A DNA stretch of 64,000 nt from Lolium rigidum (lineage: Eukaryota > Streptophyta > Magnoliopsida > Poales > Poaceae), in assembly GCF_022539505.1 (NCBI RefSeq), contig NC_061508.1, positions 97,071,276 through 97,135,275 of the forward strand. The letters run 5' to 3'. Position 1 is the stretch's first letter. Every line of letters begins with the position of its first letter. A program made the position numbers and the translations under genes. Below, piece after piece: positions 1 through 10,937 of this stretch. The notes beneath the pieces were generated by a model. That model worked only from the letters and a program-made list of their open reading frames with translations, had not been told where the DNA came from and did not search any database.

Positions 1-285
1 GCGTCGCGCTCTCCCGATGGGAGTAGCCCTCGAGTCTGGGTGCGAGTGCTTGTAATCGAGTGCAGACTCGAGCTATTCAAACAATATTTCTTCAATTCCT
101 TTTTCCTTCGACTGCTCATTCCGTCGAATCTTCATTTTATCGGGTGCGCGCAGCGCTCCCGATGGGAGTAGCCCCCGAGTCTAGGTACGGATGCTTGCAA
201 TTCGTGCGTAGACTCAAGTCCTTCATCCGATAACTTTTCATTTTTCCTTCGAATGCTTCTAGCCTTTTTTATGACGTCACTGTTG
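1..285. repeat. Two-copy tandem repeat, period about 137 bp
   Basis: The motif 'cccgatgggagtagcc' occurs at about 14 and again at about 151. Each copy is followed by a 'cgagtct.gg..cg..tgcttg' tract and a 'gagtctgc/gcagactcgag'-like short inverted piece. The copies sit just upstream of the antisense ORF and continue off the left edge, so the array may be longer. It is probably non-coding sequence near the 3' end of the surrounding minus-strand Gypsy element. Confidence 0.6.
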
Positions 286-610
286 ACGTGTAACTGCTGT
301 GGACTGATGGACAAGACTTGACCTAACGGGCCCACCCTAGCTCTGCGCGGCAGCTTTTAGGGCTTGATCGATGCACGCGTGATGACCGAGGTGCCTTCTC
401 GATTTTCGCACAACGTGGGAATAGTGGGCCGCCGGTTCCTCCCCTTCTTCAAGCGCCACGTGCTTACACAACTCTTAAAATCTCCAAAGGGCGAAAAATC
501 CCTAATCTCCTCCAGGGTTCCCGTAGCATCTCCTCATTCTTCCCCTTCTTCCTTCCTTTGCCGTTGCTGCGCCGCCACCGCTGCTTTCCCAATCTTCATC
601 GTATCTCACA

Positions 611-3600
611 ATGGTGAAGAAGAAGAATCCTCGCCGCCGCCGCCGGCTCCACCGGCCGGAGGTGCCGCCGCCAAGTCCTCCTCTTCCCTTCCGAAGGGGA
701 GCGCTCCTAGCGCTCCTCCCCCGGCCTCCGCGCCGCCAAGACCGTCGAGTTCAATGGTCAAGCCCGGAGACTGGGTAGCGTCAACCGTCAACAAGCGTGA
801 CGAAAAGAGATCCCGAAGCCTGGGATTGATATCTTCTGACGCGGGAAACGTAATCCTTCCAGGTGCGATTTCTCGGCCTAACCCTCCTGCTGGCTTTACC
901 GTGATGTTCTTATCTTTCCTACACCGAGGCCTTTCGCTTCCCACTCATGGATTCCTCCTTCATCTCTTGCGAACGTACGAAATCCAACTATGGCAACTTA
1001 CCCCCAACTCAATCCTCCATGTTGTTGTGTTCATCACCCTTTGCGAGGCGTTTCTGGGTATCGAACCTCATTTTGGACTGTGGAAAAAGATCTTCTACGT
1101 AAAGAGATACAGCAGCAGTAATGGTTACTTTGCCATCGGAGGAGTGGGGTTTGTAGCTCGTTCGGAGGTCAATTATTTCAATTTCCCAATGAGGGAGTCC
1201 ATGCAAGGGTGGAGACTGAAATGGTTTTACATCAAGGACTCCTTGTCACCCGAATCTCAGCTTCCTTGCTTTGTCGATGTCTCCGAAGCCAAGCCCAAGA
1301 ATTCCTGGAAGAATATTCTTTCATCCGATGAAAGAGCAATAGCCGAAGAACTATTTGCCAAATTCCTTCGAATCAAAGAGGCCGACGGCCAAACTATGAT
1401 CGGTACAGAGGTGGCAGCTTTATTCTTGAAACGCCGAGTCCAACCAGTCATGGCCAGAGTTCACCCGATGTGGTTGTACTCGTGTCCAAAGGATGAAACC
1501 AGGATAAATGCCGCCGATCCGTCGGAAAAGGAGTTGCTTGACGAAGTCCGTCGCCTTACTTCTTTTAGCCAGGAAGATTCGATTCCGCTGATTTCTTCTT
1601 ATGCTCCCCTAGACGCCGGCCATCCACCATCGAGGTATTTTTCTTTTCTTCACGTTCCTACTATGCTGCTTTTACATAGCTGACATAATTACCACTGTTC
1701 TTACTTGCTATTTTCTTCGACAGATCCCCATAGTTTCTGGAAATATGCATGATTCACCAGATGATACTTCTGAAGGGAGAGGCTCCTCAATCCCCGTAGA
1801 CTTTCACTCGTCGAGCATACGTAGCCTAGAGGACGAATATAATGGTCCGATAGATTTTGAAGTTGCCCACACCGACCTTCCTTCCTCAGCCGATGAAGCT
1901 GGTGTCGCAGATGGATCAATGCGTAATGACGACGCTGATCATGATACCTTTGTTGATGCAGCTGCTGAGGAGGCCAGGGCTTCACCTGTGAAGAGATCAA
2001 TGATGACCCACAAGTATAGGGGATCGCAACAGTCTTCGAGGGAAGTATTACCCAAATTTATTGATTCGACACAAGGGGAGGTAAAGAATACTTATAAGCC
2101 TTAACAACTGAGTTGTCAATTCAGCTGCACCTGGAAAAGCACTAGCAACAGTGGGTGATGTGAAAGTAGCAAGTGGTATGAGAGCAATAGTAACAAGAAT
2201 ACGTGCAAGCAGTAATAGTGATATGAGAGCAATAGCACCAAAAAACAGTTGACATGTAGAACAAGTATATGATGATGAAAGATGGACCGGGGTTCCCAGC
2301 TATCTACACTAGTGGTAACTCTCCAATAACAAGTGTTGGGTGAACAAATTACAGTCGGGCAATTGATAGGATTGAAATAGCATTAAGACAGAATATCAAG
2401 ATCATTAATCATGTAGGCATGTTTTCCAATTATAGTCGTACGTGCTCGCAATGAGAAACTTGCACAACATCTTTTGTCCTACCAGCCGATGGCAGCCGGG
2501 CCTCAAGGGAAACTACTGGATATTAAGGTACTCCTTTTAATAGAACACCGGAGCAAAGCATTAACACTCCGTGAAAACATGTGTCCCTCACATCACCGCC
2601 ATCCCTCCGGTTGTCCCGATTCTCGTCACTTCGGGGCCATTGGTTCCGGACAGCGACATGTGCATACAACTTGTAGATACAATCTAAGCAATAATTATAG
2701 AGCTCAAATCTAAGATCATGCCACTCGGGCCCTAGTGACAAGCATTAAACACAACAAGATTGCAGCAACAATAACTTCATAAACTTTGTAGATAGACAAT
2801 CATAACGTAACAATCCATCGGATCCCGACAAACACAACACCGATTACATCGGATGAATCTCAATCATGTAAGGCAGCTCATGAGATCATTGTATTGAAGT
2901 ACATGGGGGAGAGAATACCAACTAGCTACGGCTAGAACCCGTAGTCCATGGAGGAACTACTCACGGAGCATGATGGAGGCGATGGCGTTGATGGAGATGG
3001 CTTCCGGGGCACTTCCCCGTCCCGGCGAGGTGCCGGGACGGAGACTTCTGTCCCCCGAATTGGAGTTTCGCGATGGTGGCGGCGCCCCGGAGTCTTTCTC
3101 GGAGTTTCGTCAAGTGGTACGGTGTTTTTAGGTCGAAAGGGATTTTATAGGCGAAGAGGCGGCGCAGGGGGCACTCGGGGCGCCACACCACAGGCCGGCG
3201 CGGGCCCGGGCCAGGCCGCGCCGCCCTATGGTGTGGTGGCCCTCCGGCCCCTCTCCGACTCTTCTTCGGTGTTCGGACCCTTCCGGGAAAAATAGGAGGT
3301 TTGGTCTTCGTTTCGTCGAATTCCGAGAATATTGCCCGAACGACCTTTCTACGGAACCAAAAACGAGCAGAAAACGAGAACCGGCACTATGGCATCTTGT
3401 TAATAGGTTAGTTCCGGAAAATGCATGAAATCATCATAAAGTGCAAGCAAAACATGTAAGTATTGTCATAAAACAAGCATGGAACGACAGAAATTATGGA
3501 TACGTCGGGGACGTATCAATCAACCGGTGGCTTTGCCGATGAAGATGATCTCTTCGACATGTAAGTAGTTTCTTTTCGGAAGTTATACTTTGCCCTTTTA

Positions 3601-4746
3601 TTTTTCTTACTCTTCATTGTCGACCTTTCACCTTTGCAGCGACGAAGGCTTTATCGAGCCTCCGTCTAAAAAAGCCAAATCTGATGCTGCTTCGCCGGTC
3701 GTAGTGGCTTCCGAAGCTTCGGCTCCTAAGGCTGCCCCTATGGCTCAAGCATCGACTGCTTCTTCCCTTTCCAAAGGGAAAGACGTCTCTCCAACTGCTG
3801 TCACCGCGACTCCTCCTTCTGTAAGTCGTTTTCTAACTGTGATGTCAATCTCTTGGAGCGTGCTTTGCTTGACAATTTCTGGTAAAATATCCTTCTTTCT
3901 TAAGGACTTGCGAGGCATTATTTCCTCTTTGGAGGCCTTCGCCTCCCAATTCACTTCTCTGGAAGCTGACAAGGCTCGGCTACAAGAGGAAGTCAAATCT
4001 TCCTCCTTGAAATTGGATGGCGCAGTCAAGATAGCTGCTGAGGCTCGCCAAGAGGTTGACTTTCTGAAGGTGGAACTGGGGAAGCTGAAAGAGAAGTTGA
4101 AGGAGGAGGAAACATCCAGGCTGGTGGCTGAAGCTCGGGCAGCCGAAAAGGATGAAGTCCTTCGTCAGTCTTCTCTGGCCTTGCTTGGTAATTTTTATAC
4201 ACCTCTGTCGATTGATGTACTTATGGATGCGATCCTTTTGCCAATGCACTTTTTTTCTTTCTTTTTCCTGCAGAAGCGGCAAATATCCCTGCTGATGCCC
4301 TGGACAGAGTTCCAAACAACTCTCCAGCAAATGCTATGTCGATGATTCTTGCCTCTCACCATCTTACGCGGGAGCTTCTTGTAAAGGGGAAGGGTGCCCT
4401 GGCGCGGATGCACTCGATGATTTTCCCCAAGATCAAGCAGGAGAAGACCCTGGGGCAGCTGGTCGATGCCTTCGCGGTTGACACCAAGGAGGTTATCGAG
4501 GTATTCAAGCGTACATCGCGCACTTATGGTGCCGTCCTTGCCTTCCGACTTATGATGGGTTACGGCTTTAAGGGTGACATCGAAGAAATGACCAAGGAGC
4601 TGCCGAAAGAGCAAGACGGGCAGCTTGTTGATTTAAGCGCCTTTAAAGCGTCCGCCCTTACTTGTGCCCGCCAGCTCCTTGAACTGGTTTCATCAAGGAA
4701 ATCGTCGGCTGGACCCCGTTTATCGACTCAGACCCAAGCCCCTTGA
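611..4746 (+). pseudogene. Antisense ORF of Gypsy element, Transposase_28-like, split by a solo LTR
   Basis: The plus strand encodes a spliced protein of the 'putative gypsy type transposon' family (Pfam Transposase_28), with the core roughly from 885 to 1620 (GFTVMFLSFLHRG.., VKRYSSSNG.., FNFPMRES..). A Pro/Ala/Ser-rich N-terminus precedes it. The likely ATG at 611 is out of frame with the core, so an indel lies at about 625-640; ATG 752 is in frame. Introns are visible by GT..AG: about 1636-1723, 3560-3637, 3820-3903 and 4187-4273. The fourth segment (3.9-4.2 kb) is a clear coiled coil rich in E, K, A and L, and the last exon ends with TGA at 4744-4746. A 1.5-kb solo LTR interrupts exon 2 at 2001. 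Function is unknown; such ORFs lie antisense to gag-pro in grass Gypsy elements and are not catalytic transposases in any shown sense. Confidence 0.7.
2001..3518 (-). mobile_element. Solo Gypsy LTR, 'TGATGACCCACAAG' type
   Basis: The insertion starts TGATGACCC and ends ..ACGTATCA, and is flanked by the 5-bp duplication atcaa (1996-2000 and 3519-3523). Read on the minus strand it starts TGATACGTCCCCGACG, with a TATA-like cctataaaatcc near 3150, so the LTR is in minus orientation. There is no internal region, so this is the product of LTR-LTR recombination. It lies inside the second coding exon of the antisense ORF and destroys it. The short ORFs within it are not genes. Confidence 0.9.
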
Positions 4747-4959
4747 TTCTTGTAGCAAACTTTATGCTTGAACTGATGTGAAACATTATTCTCGCCGCAA
4801 AACTTATGCTTGTAATAAACTCCGTGCTAGCAATGTTGTTAGCACACTTTTGTTATGATATTTCTTCTTGTACTTCTCCGGATGGGAGTTATTTCGGATG
4901 CTCGGATGTACCATATCCATCATCCTTTTGTAACGGTGTTTCTGCGAGTCTTCCCAGTA

Positions 4960-5722
4960 CCCTCATTTGTTGACGACTCTTCGGGTGCCCTTCCCGAAAG
5001 TGATCGGATCCAGCGTATGAAGGATCGGATTACGCGGATGGAAAAGGACTCCGCAGAGCACTTATGCCTTAGCTGCTATTGTCAATAAGAAGAGCGAGAT
5101 TGCAGCCGACGTGGAACGGTACACTCTTACTGAGCTGCATAAAGCTACTGAGAGTTTGAACTGTAAGTTTCCTGATTCCTTTGCCCTTTTGTTAACAACA
5201 ACTTGTCTGACTCTTTACTGATTCTTTTGCCAGTCATAGCATTGAACCGTGCGGAAGAGAACAAGCGGATACACGAGCGAGTGCATGCTTTAACCCAGCT
5301 TTCCTCATCCGAAGAGATTTTCTGGCGGGATCACTCGAAGGCTTCGGCTGTTGCAAAATTGCAGGATCGGGTCCAACAAGTCCACCAATTCTTTGATAAG
5401 TGCTATAAAGCTATGAGGGTGGTTTGGAAGACAATGTTTCCTTTGAATGCAGTTCCCCCCACGCTTTTGACTTTGATGTCCGAGTTTGGAAACGCCAAGA
5501 AGGTTCGGGATTTGGTGCGAGCTCAAGTTTTCGCAGGGGCCAAGTGTACGCTTGCCCTTGTGCTTGCTCGTTATCCCTCGGCATGTTTGCTATCTATTGC
5601 CAACGCAATCGGTGATTTTGAAGAAGCTGTACCCGAAGGTTTTAGTGCCCGCCAACATAATTGTCGACAGGCTTGAGGAGGAGTCAAATGTACCTGAAGA
5701 AAGGGAAACTCCGCAAGGGTGA
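4960..5722 (+). pseudogene. Second antisense-ORF fragment (coiled-coil type)
   Basis: This plus-strand relic follows the first antisense ORF after about 210 bp. The pieces read DSSGALPESDRIQRMKDRI.. (4973-5070), NKKSEIAADVERYTLTELHK.. (5085-5160), then after a GT..AG intron (5163-5233) ALNRAEENKRIHERVHALTQ.. to LARYPSACLLSIANAIGDFEE (to about 5630). A shifted frame continues with NIIVDRLEEESNVPEERE and TGA at 5720-5722. At least two frameshifts break it. The composition is helical and coiled-coil-like. It resembles the C-terminal half of the same class of Gypsy antisense ORFs but is a different version from the one ending at 4746, which suggests alternative 3' exons or a recombined element. 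Confidence 0.55.
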
Positions 5723-6410
5723 CGTTAGGGTGTAAAGTTATTTTTGTAAAATGAATTGCATTGGCTAATCCATCCAAGTGTTAGGATTGTTAAGCCAAAA
5801 CTTGTTAGTTGGTAAATACATGAACATGTACTTTTACCGTGCCGTTGGCAAATTTTTGAAGGAGCAAATCTTAGTTGCCCGTTATATGCATGTATACTGG
5901 TTGGTCAGCAAATCATTATGAGTGATCAGCTCGTGTTGCAGGTTTTGCTATACCTGTTGTATGCGCAACTTTGCTTTCAACCGATTGTAAGTTTCGACGG
6001 TCACTCCCGAATATTTCGGGTGCAATGGATTCTGCCAATGAGCTCGTTGTTCTTTGATATTTCCATAAGTGAAATATCGAACGTGGGTTGTTTTATGTTT
6101 TCCAAACTCCTCGCTTTTGCGGCACTCGTAGAGGCATCTCGAAGCGAGAGGAAGGATTAATGTCCTTGTTTTTCTTTGCGGCACTCGTAGAAGTTTTTCC
6201 CTTGGGGCGCAATCTTCTGCCGCGCGTTACGTTGTACCGTTACTTGTAAGCAAGGTTCACGGTGGCGCGGTCATAGATGCTTTAAATTACTGCAATGCTT
6301 AACAAGAATTGAAACTTAAGTACTCATTGATAGGATAAATACGAAACTAGAGGGCGAAAAAGGGAGGCCCTGTGTAAAGTAAAGGGAAAAAAATTAAAGA
6401 CTAAGGAAGT
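5723..6410. other. Non-coding segment between antisense ORF and gag-pro tail
   Basis: No convincing ORF lies here. The phrase 'tttctttgcggcactcgtagaag/gagg' occurs twice (about 6113 and 6173), a small direct duplication of about 60 bp. The segment lies between the ends of the convergent antisense ORF (plus) and gag-protease ORF (minus). Confidence 0.4.
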
Positions 6411-6728
6411 GCTTTATCAAGGAAGGGGTTCTTCTCATCTTCGATAGCATCTTCTGATTTCTTCGTCATGCTAGTGGTTAATGCAGCGTTGTTGATTTCG
6501 CCAGGGGCTTGGGCAACGATTGTCAGTGCCTTGCTGCCTCCTATATCTTCTGCATCGGCAACTGCCGAAGCTTGTGCTGCCGAAGCTTTTGCTGCCGAGG
6601 CTTCAAGAGCAAGGTTGGCTGGCTTCTTCCTGGTTTCTCTGTCATGTTTTTCCTCCTTGATTTCTCGTATCGTCAGCTTGGGCGGAGGGTCGACAGTTTC
6701 TCGTTGTGGCCCAAACTTTGCAGCAATC
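6411..6728 (-). pseudogene. 3' tail of element-2 gag-protease ORF
   Basis: On the minus strand the reading frame ..IAAKFGPQRETVDPPPKL.. runs to a stop near 6411 (..NPFLDKALP). It is Ala/Glu/Lys-rich and contains an imperfect ASAAKASAAQASAVAD repeat. It is the continuation of the ORF interrupted by element 1: joining 14994 to 6728 across the CAATC duplication restores a continuous frame. No enzymatic motif is seen in this tail. Confidence 0.6.
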
Positions 6729-8327
6729 TGATGGCGTGTATTTCACACGTTCGTTGGGCAACCCCAAGAGGAAGGTATGATGCGCACAGCAGCAAGTTTT
6801 CCCTCAGAAAGAAACCAAGGTTTATCGAACCAGGAGGAGCCAAGAAGCACGTTGAAGGTTGATGGCGGCGGGATGTAGTGCGGCGCAACACCGGGGATTC
6901 CGGCGCCAACGTGGAACCTCGCACAACACAACCAAACTACTTTGCCCCAACGAAACGAGTGAGGTTGTCAATCTCACCGGCTTGCTGTAACAAAGGATTA
7001 ACCGTATTGTGTGGAAGATGATTGTTTGCAGAAAACAGTAGAACAAGTATTGCGGTAGATTGTATTTCAGTAAAGAGAATTGGACCGGGGTCCACAGTTC
7101 ACTAGAGGTGTCTCTCCCATAAGACGAACGAGCATGTTGGGTGAACAAATTACAGCTTGGGCAATTGACAAATAAAGAGAGCATGACAATGCACATACAT
7201 ATCATGATGAGTATAGTGAGATTTAATTGGGCATTACGACAAAGTACATAGACCGCCATCCAACTGCATCTATGCCTAAAAAGTCCACCTTCGAGGTTAT
7301 CATCCGAACCCCTCCGAGTATTAAGTTGCAAGCAACGGACAATTGCATTAAGTATGGTGCGTAATGTAATCAACAACTACATCCTTAGACATAGCATCAA
7401 TGTTTTATCCCTAGTGGCAACGAGCACAACACAACCTTAGAACTTTACATCACTCTGTCCCGAGTGTCAATGCAGGCATGAACCCACTATCGAGCATAAG
7501 TACTCCCTCTTGGAGTTACAAGCATCTACTTGGCCAGAGCATCTACTAGTAACGGAGAGCATGCAAGATCATAAACAACACATAAGCATAACTTTGATAA
7601 TCAACATAACAAGTATTCTCTATTCATCGGATCCCAACAAACGCAACATATAGAATTACATACAGATGATCTTGATCATGATAGGCAGCTCACAAGATCC
7701 GACAATGATAGCACAATGGGGAGAAGACAACCATCTAGCTACTGCTATGGACCCATAGTCCAGGGGTAGACTACTCACACATCACACCGGAGGCGACCAT
7801 GGCGGCGTAGAGTCCTCCGGGAGATGATTCCCCTCTCCGGCGGGGTGCCGGAGGCGATCTCTGGATCCCCCGAGATGGGATCGGCGGCGGCGGCGTCTGC
7901 GGAAGGTTTTCCGTATCGTGGCTCTCGGTGCGGGGGTTTCGTCACGGAGGCTATTTGTAGGCGGAAGGGCAGGTCAAGAGGCGGCACGGGGGCCCCACAC
8001 CACGGGGCCGCGCGGCCAAGGGGGCCGCGCCGCCCTAGGGTGTGGCCCCCTCGTCGCCCCTCTTCGTCTCTCCTTCGGACTTCCGGAAGCTTCGTGGAAA
8101 AATAGGCCCCTGGGCTTTGATTTCGTCCAATTCCGAGAATATTTCCTTACTAGGATTTCTGAAACCAAAAACAGCGAGAAAACAACAATCGGCACTTCGG
8201 CATCTTGTTAATAGGTTAGTTCCGAGAAAATGCACGAATATGACATAAAGTGTGCATAAAACATGTAGATAACATCAATAATGTGGCATGGAACACAAGA
8301 AATTATCGATACGTTGGAGACGTATCA
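6729..8327 (-). repeat. 3' LTR of element 1
   Basis: It starts TGATGGCGTGTA and ends GACGTATCA on the plus strand (reverse of TGATACGTCTCC..). It is paired with 13397-14988. Differences between the two LTRs fall mostly on CAG/CTG triplets, for example CTCG at 6918-6921 against CTG in the partner, and CGAG at 7129-7132 against CAG. Confidence 0.92.
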
Positions 8328-10920
8328 GCATCCCTAAGCTTAGTTCCGCTCGTCCCGAGCAGGTAAAACGATAACACTGATAATTTCTGGAGTGACATGC
8401 CATCATAATCTTGATCATACTATTTGTAAAGCATATGTAGTGAGTGCAGCGATCAAAACAATGTGTATGACATGAGTAAACAAGTGAATCATAAAGCAAA
8501 GACTTTTCATGAATAGCACTTCAAGACAAGCATCAATAAGTCTTGCATAAGAGTTAACTCATAAAGCAATAATTCAAAGTAAAGGTATTGAAGCAACACA
8601 AAAGAAGATTAAGTTTCAGCGGTTGCTTTCAACTTGTAACATGTATATCTCATGGATATTGTCAACATAGAGTAATATAATAAGTGCAATAAGCAAATAT
8701 GTAGGAATCAATGCACAGTTCACACAAGTGTTTGCTTCTTGAGGTGGAGAGAAATAGGTGAACTGACTCAACATAAAAAGTAAAAGAATGGTCCTCCATA
8801 GAGGAAAAGCATCGATTGCTATATTTGTGCTAGAGCTTTGATTTTGAAAACATGAAACAATTTTGTCAACGGTAGTAATAAAGCATATGCATCATGTAAA
8901 TTATATCTTATAAGTTGCAAGCCTCATGCATAGTGTACCAATAGTGCCCGCACATTGTCCTAATTAGCTTGGACTACCTGGATTATCACCGCAATACATA
9001 TGCTTTAACCAAGTATCACAAAGGGGTACCTCTATGCCGCTCTGTACAAAGGTCTAAGGAGAAAGCTCGCATTTGGATTTCTCGCTTTTGATTATTCTCA
9101 ACTTAGACATCCATACCGGGACAACATAGACAACAGATAATGGACTCCTCTTTTAATGCTTAAGCATTCAACAACAATTAATTCTTTTCTCATTAGAGAT
9201 TTGAGGATATTTGTCCAAAACTGAAACTTCCACCATGGAACATGGCTTTAGTTAGCGGCCCAATGTTCTTCTCTCACAATATGCATGCTCAAACCATTCA
9301 ACTCAGTGTAGATCGCCCTTACTTCGAGACAAGACGAACATGCATAGCAACTCACATGAAATTCAACAATGAATTGTTGATGGCGTTCCCGATAAACATG
9401 GTTATCGCACAACAAGCAACTTAATAAGAGATAAAGTGCATAATTACATATTCAATACTACAATAGTTTTTAAGGCTATTTTGTCCCATGAGCTATATAT
9501 TGCAAAGGTGAATGATGGAATTTTAAAGGTAGCACTCAAGCAATTTACTTTGGAATGGCTGGAAAATACCATGTAGTAGGTAGGTATGGTGGACACAAAT
9601 GGCATAGTGGTTGGCTCAAGTATTTTGGATGCATGAGAAGTATTCCCTCTCGATACAAGGTTTAGGCTAGCAAGGCTTATTTGAAACAAACACAAGGATG
9701 AACCGGTGCAGCAAAACTCACATAAAAGACATATTGAAAACATTATAAGACTCTACACTGTCTTCCTTGTTGTTCAAACTCAATACTAGAAATTATCTAG
9801 ACCTTAGAGAAACCAAATATGCAAACCAAATTTTAGCATGCTCTATGTATTTCTTCATTAATGGGTGCAAAGCATATGATGCAAGAGCTTAAACATGAGC
9901 ACAACAATTGCCAAGTATCACATTATCCAAGACATTATAGCAATTACTACATGTATCATTTTCCAATTCCAACCATATAACAATTTAACGAAGGAGAAAC
10001 TTCGCCATGAATACTATGAGTAGAAACTAAGGACATACTTGTCCATATGCTACAGCGGAGCGTGTATCTCTCCCACAAAGTGAATGCTAGGATCCATTTT
10101 ATTCAAACAAAACAAAAACAAAAACAAACCGACGCTCCAAGAAAAAGCACATAAGATGTGATGGAATAAAAATATAGTTTCAGGGGAGGAACCCGATAAT
10201 ATTGTCGATGAAGAAGGGGATGCCTTGGGCATCCCCAAGCTTAGACGCTTGAGTCTTCTTGATATATGCAGGGGTGAACCACCGGGTGCATCCCCAAGCT
10301 TAGAGCTTTCACTCTCCTTGATCATGTTGCATCATACTCCTCTCTTGATCCTTGAAAACTTCCTCCACACCAAACTCGAAACAACTCATTAGAGGGTTAG
10401 TGCACAATATAAATTGACATATTCAGAGGTGACACAATCATTCTTAACACTTCTGGACATTGCATAATGCTACTGGACATTAGTGGATCAAAGAAATTCA
10501 TCCAACATAGCGAAAGAGGCAATGCGAAATAAAAGGCAGAATCTGTCAAAACAGAACAGTTCGTATTGACGAATTTTAAAATGGCACCAGACTTGCTCAA
10601 ATGAAAATGCTCAAATTGAATGAAAGTTGCGTACATATCTGAGGATCACGCACGTAAATTGGCATAATTTTCTGAGTTACCTACAGGGAGGTTTTGCCCA
10701 GATTCGTGACAGCAAAGAAATCTGGAACTGTGCAGTAATCCAAATCTAGTACTTACTTTTCTATCAACGGCTTAACTTGGCACAACAAAACACAAAACTA
10801 AGATAAGGAGAGGTTGCTACAGTAGTAAACAACTTCCAAGACACAAAATAAAAACAAAGTACTGTAGGTAAAAACATGGGTTGTCTCCCATAAGCGCTTT
10901 TCTTTAACGCCTTTCAGCTA
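8328..10920 (-). other. Long non-coding 3' region of element 1
   Basis: This is 2.6 kb between the protease stop and the 3' LTR with only short, unsupported ORFs on either strand. The phrase 'gcatccccaagctta' occurs twice (about 10230 and 10289), and the related 'gcatccctaagctta' abuts the LTR at 8328. These may be copies of the polypurine-tract neighbourhood. Otherwise nothing recognisable. Confidence 0.6.
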
Positions 10921-10937
10921 GGCGCAGAAAGTGTGTA

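Noticed and set aside
364..610. N-terminal extension of the antisense ORF upstream of 611
   Set aside because: It reads like a 5' UTR and the core family start is near MVK.. at 611 or 752; no support for translation from 364.
2948..3295. ORFs within LTRs (2948-3295, 7824-8248, 14490-14904, 21521-21946)
   Set aside because: They recur at equivalent LTR positions with different frames and sit in the GC-rich LTR promoter/leader zone; no protein support.
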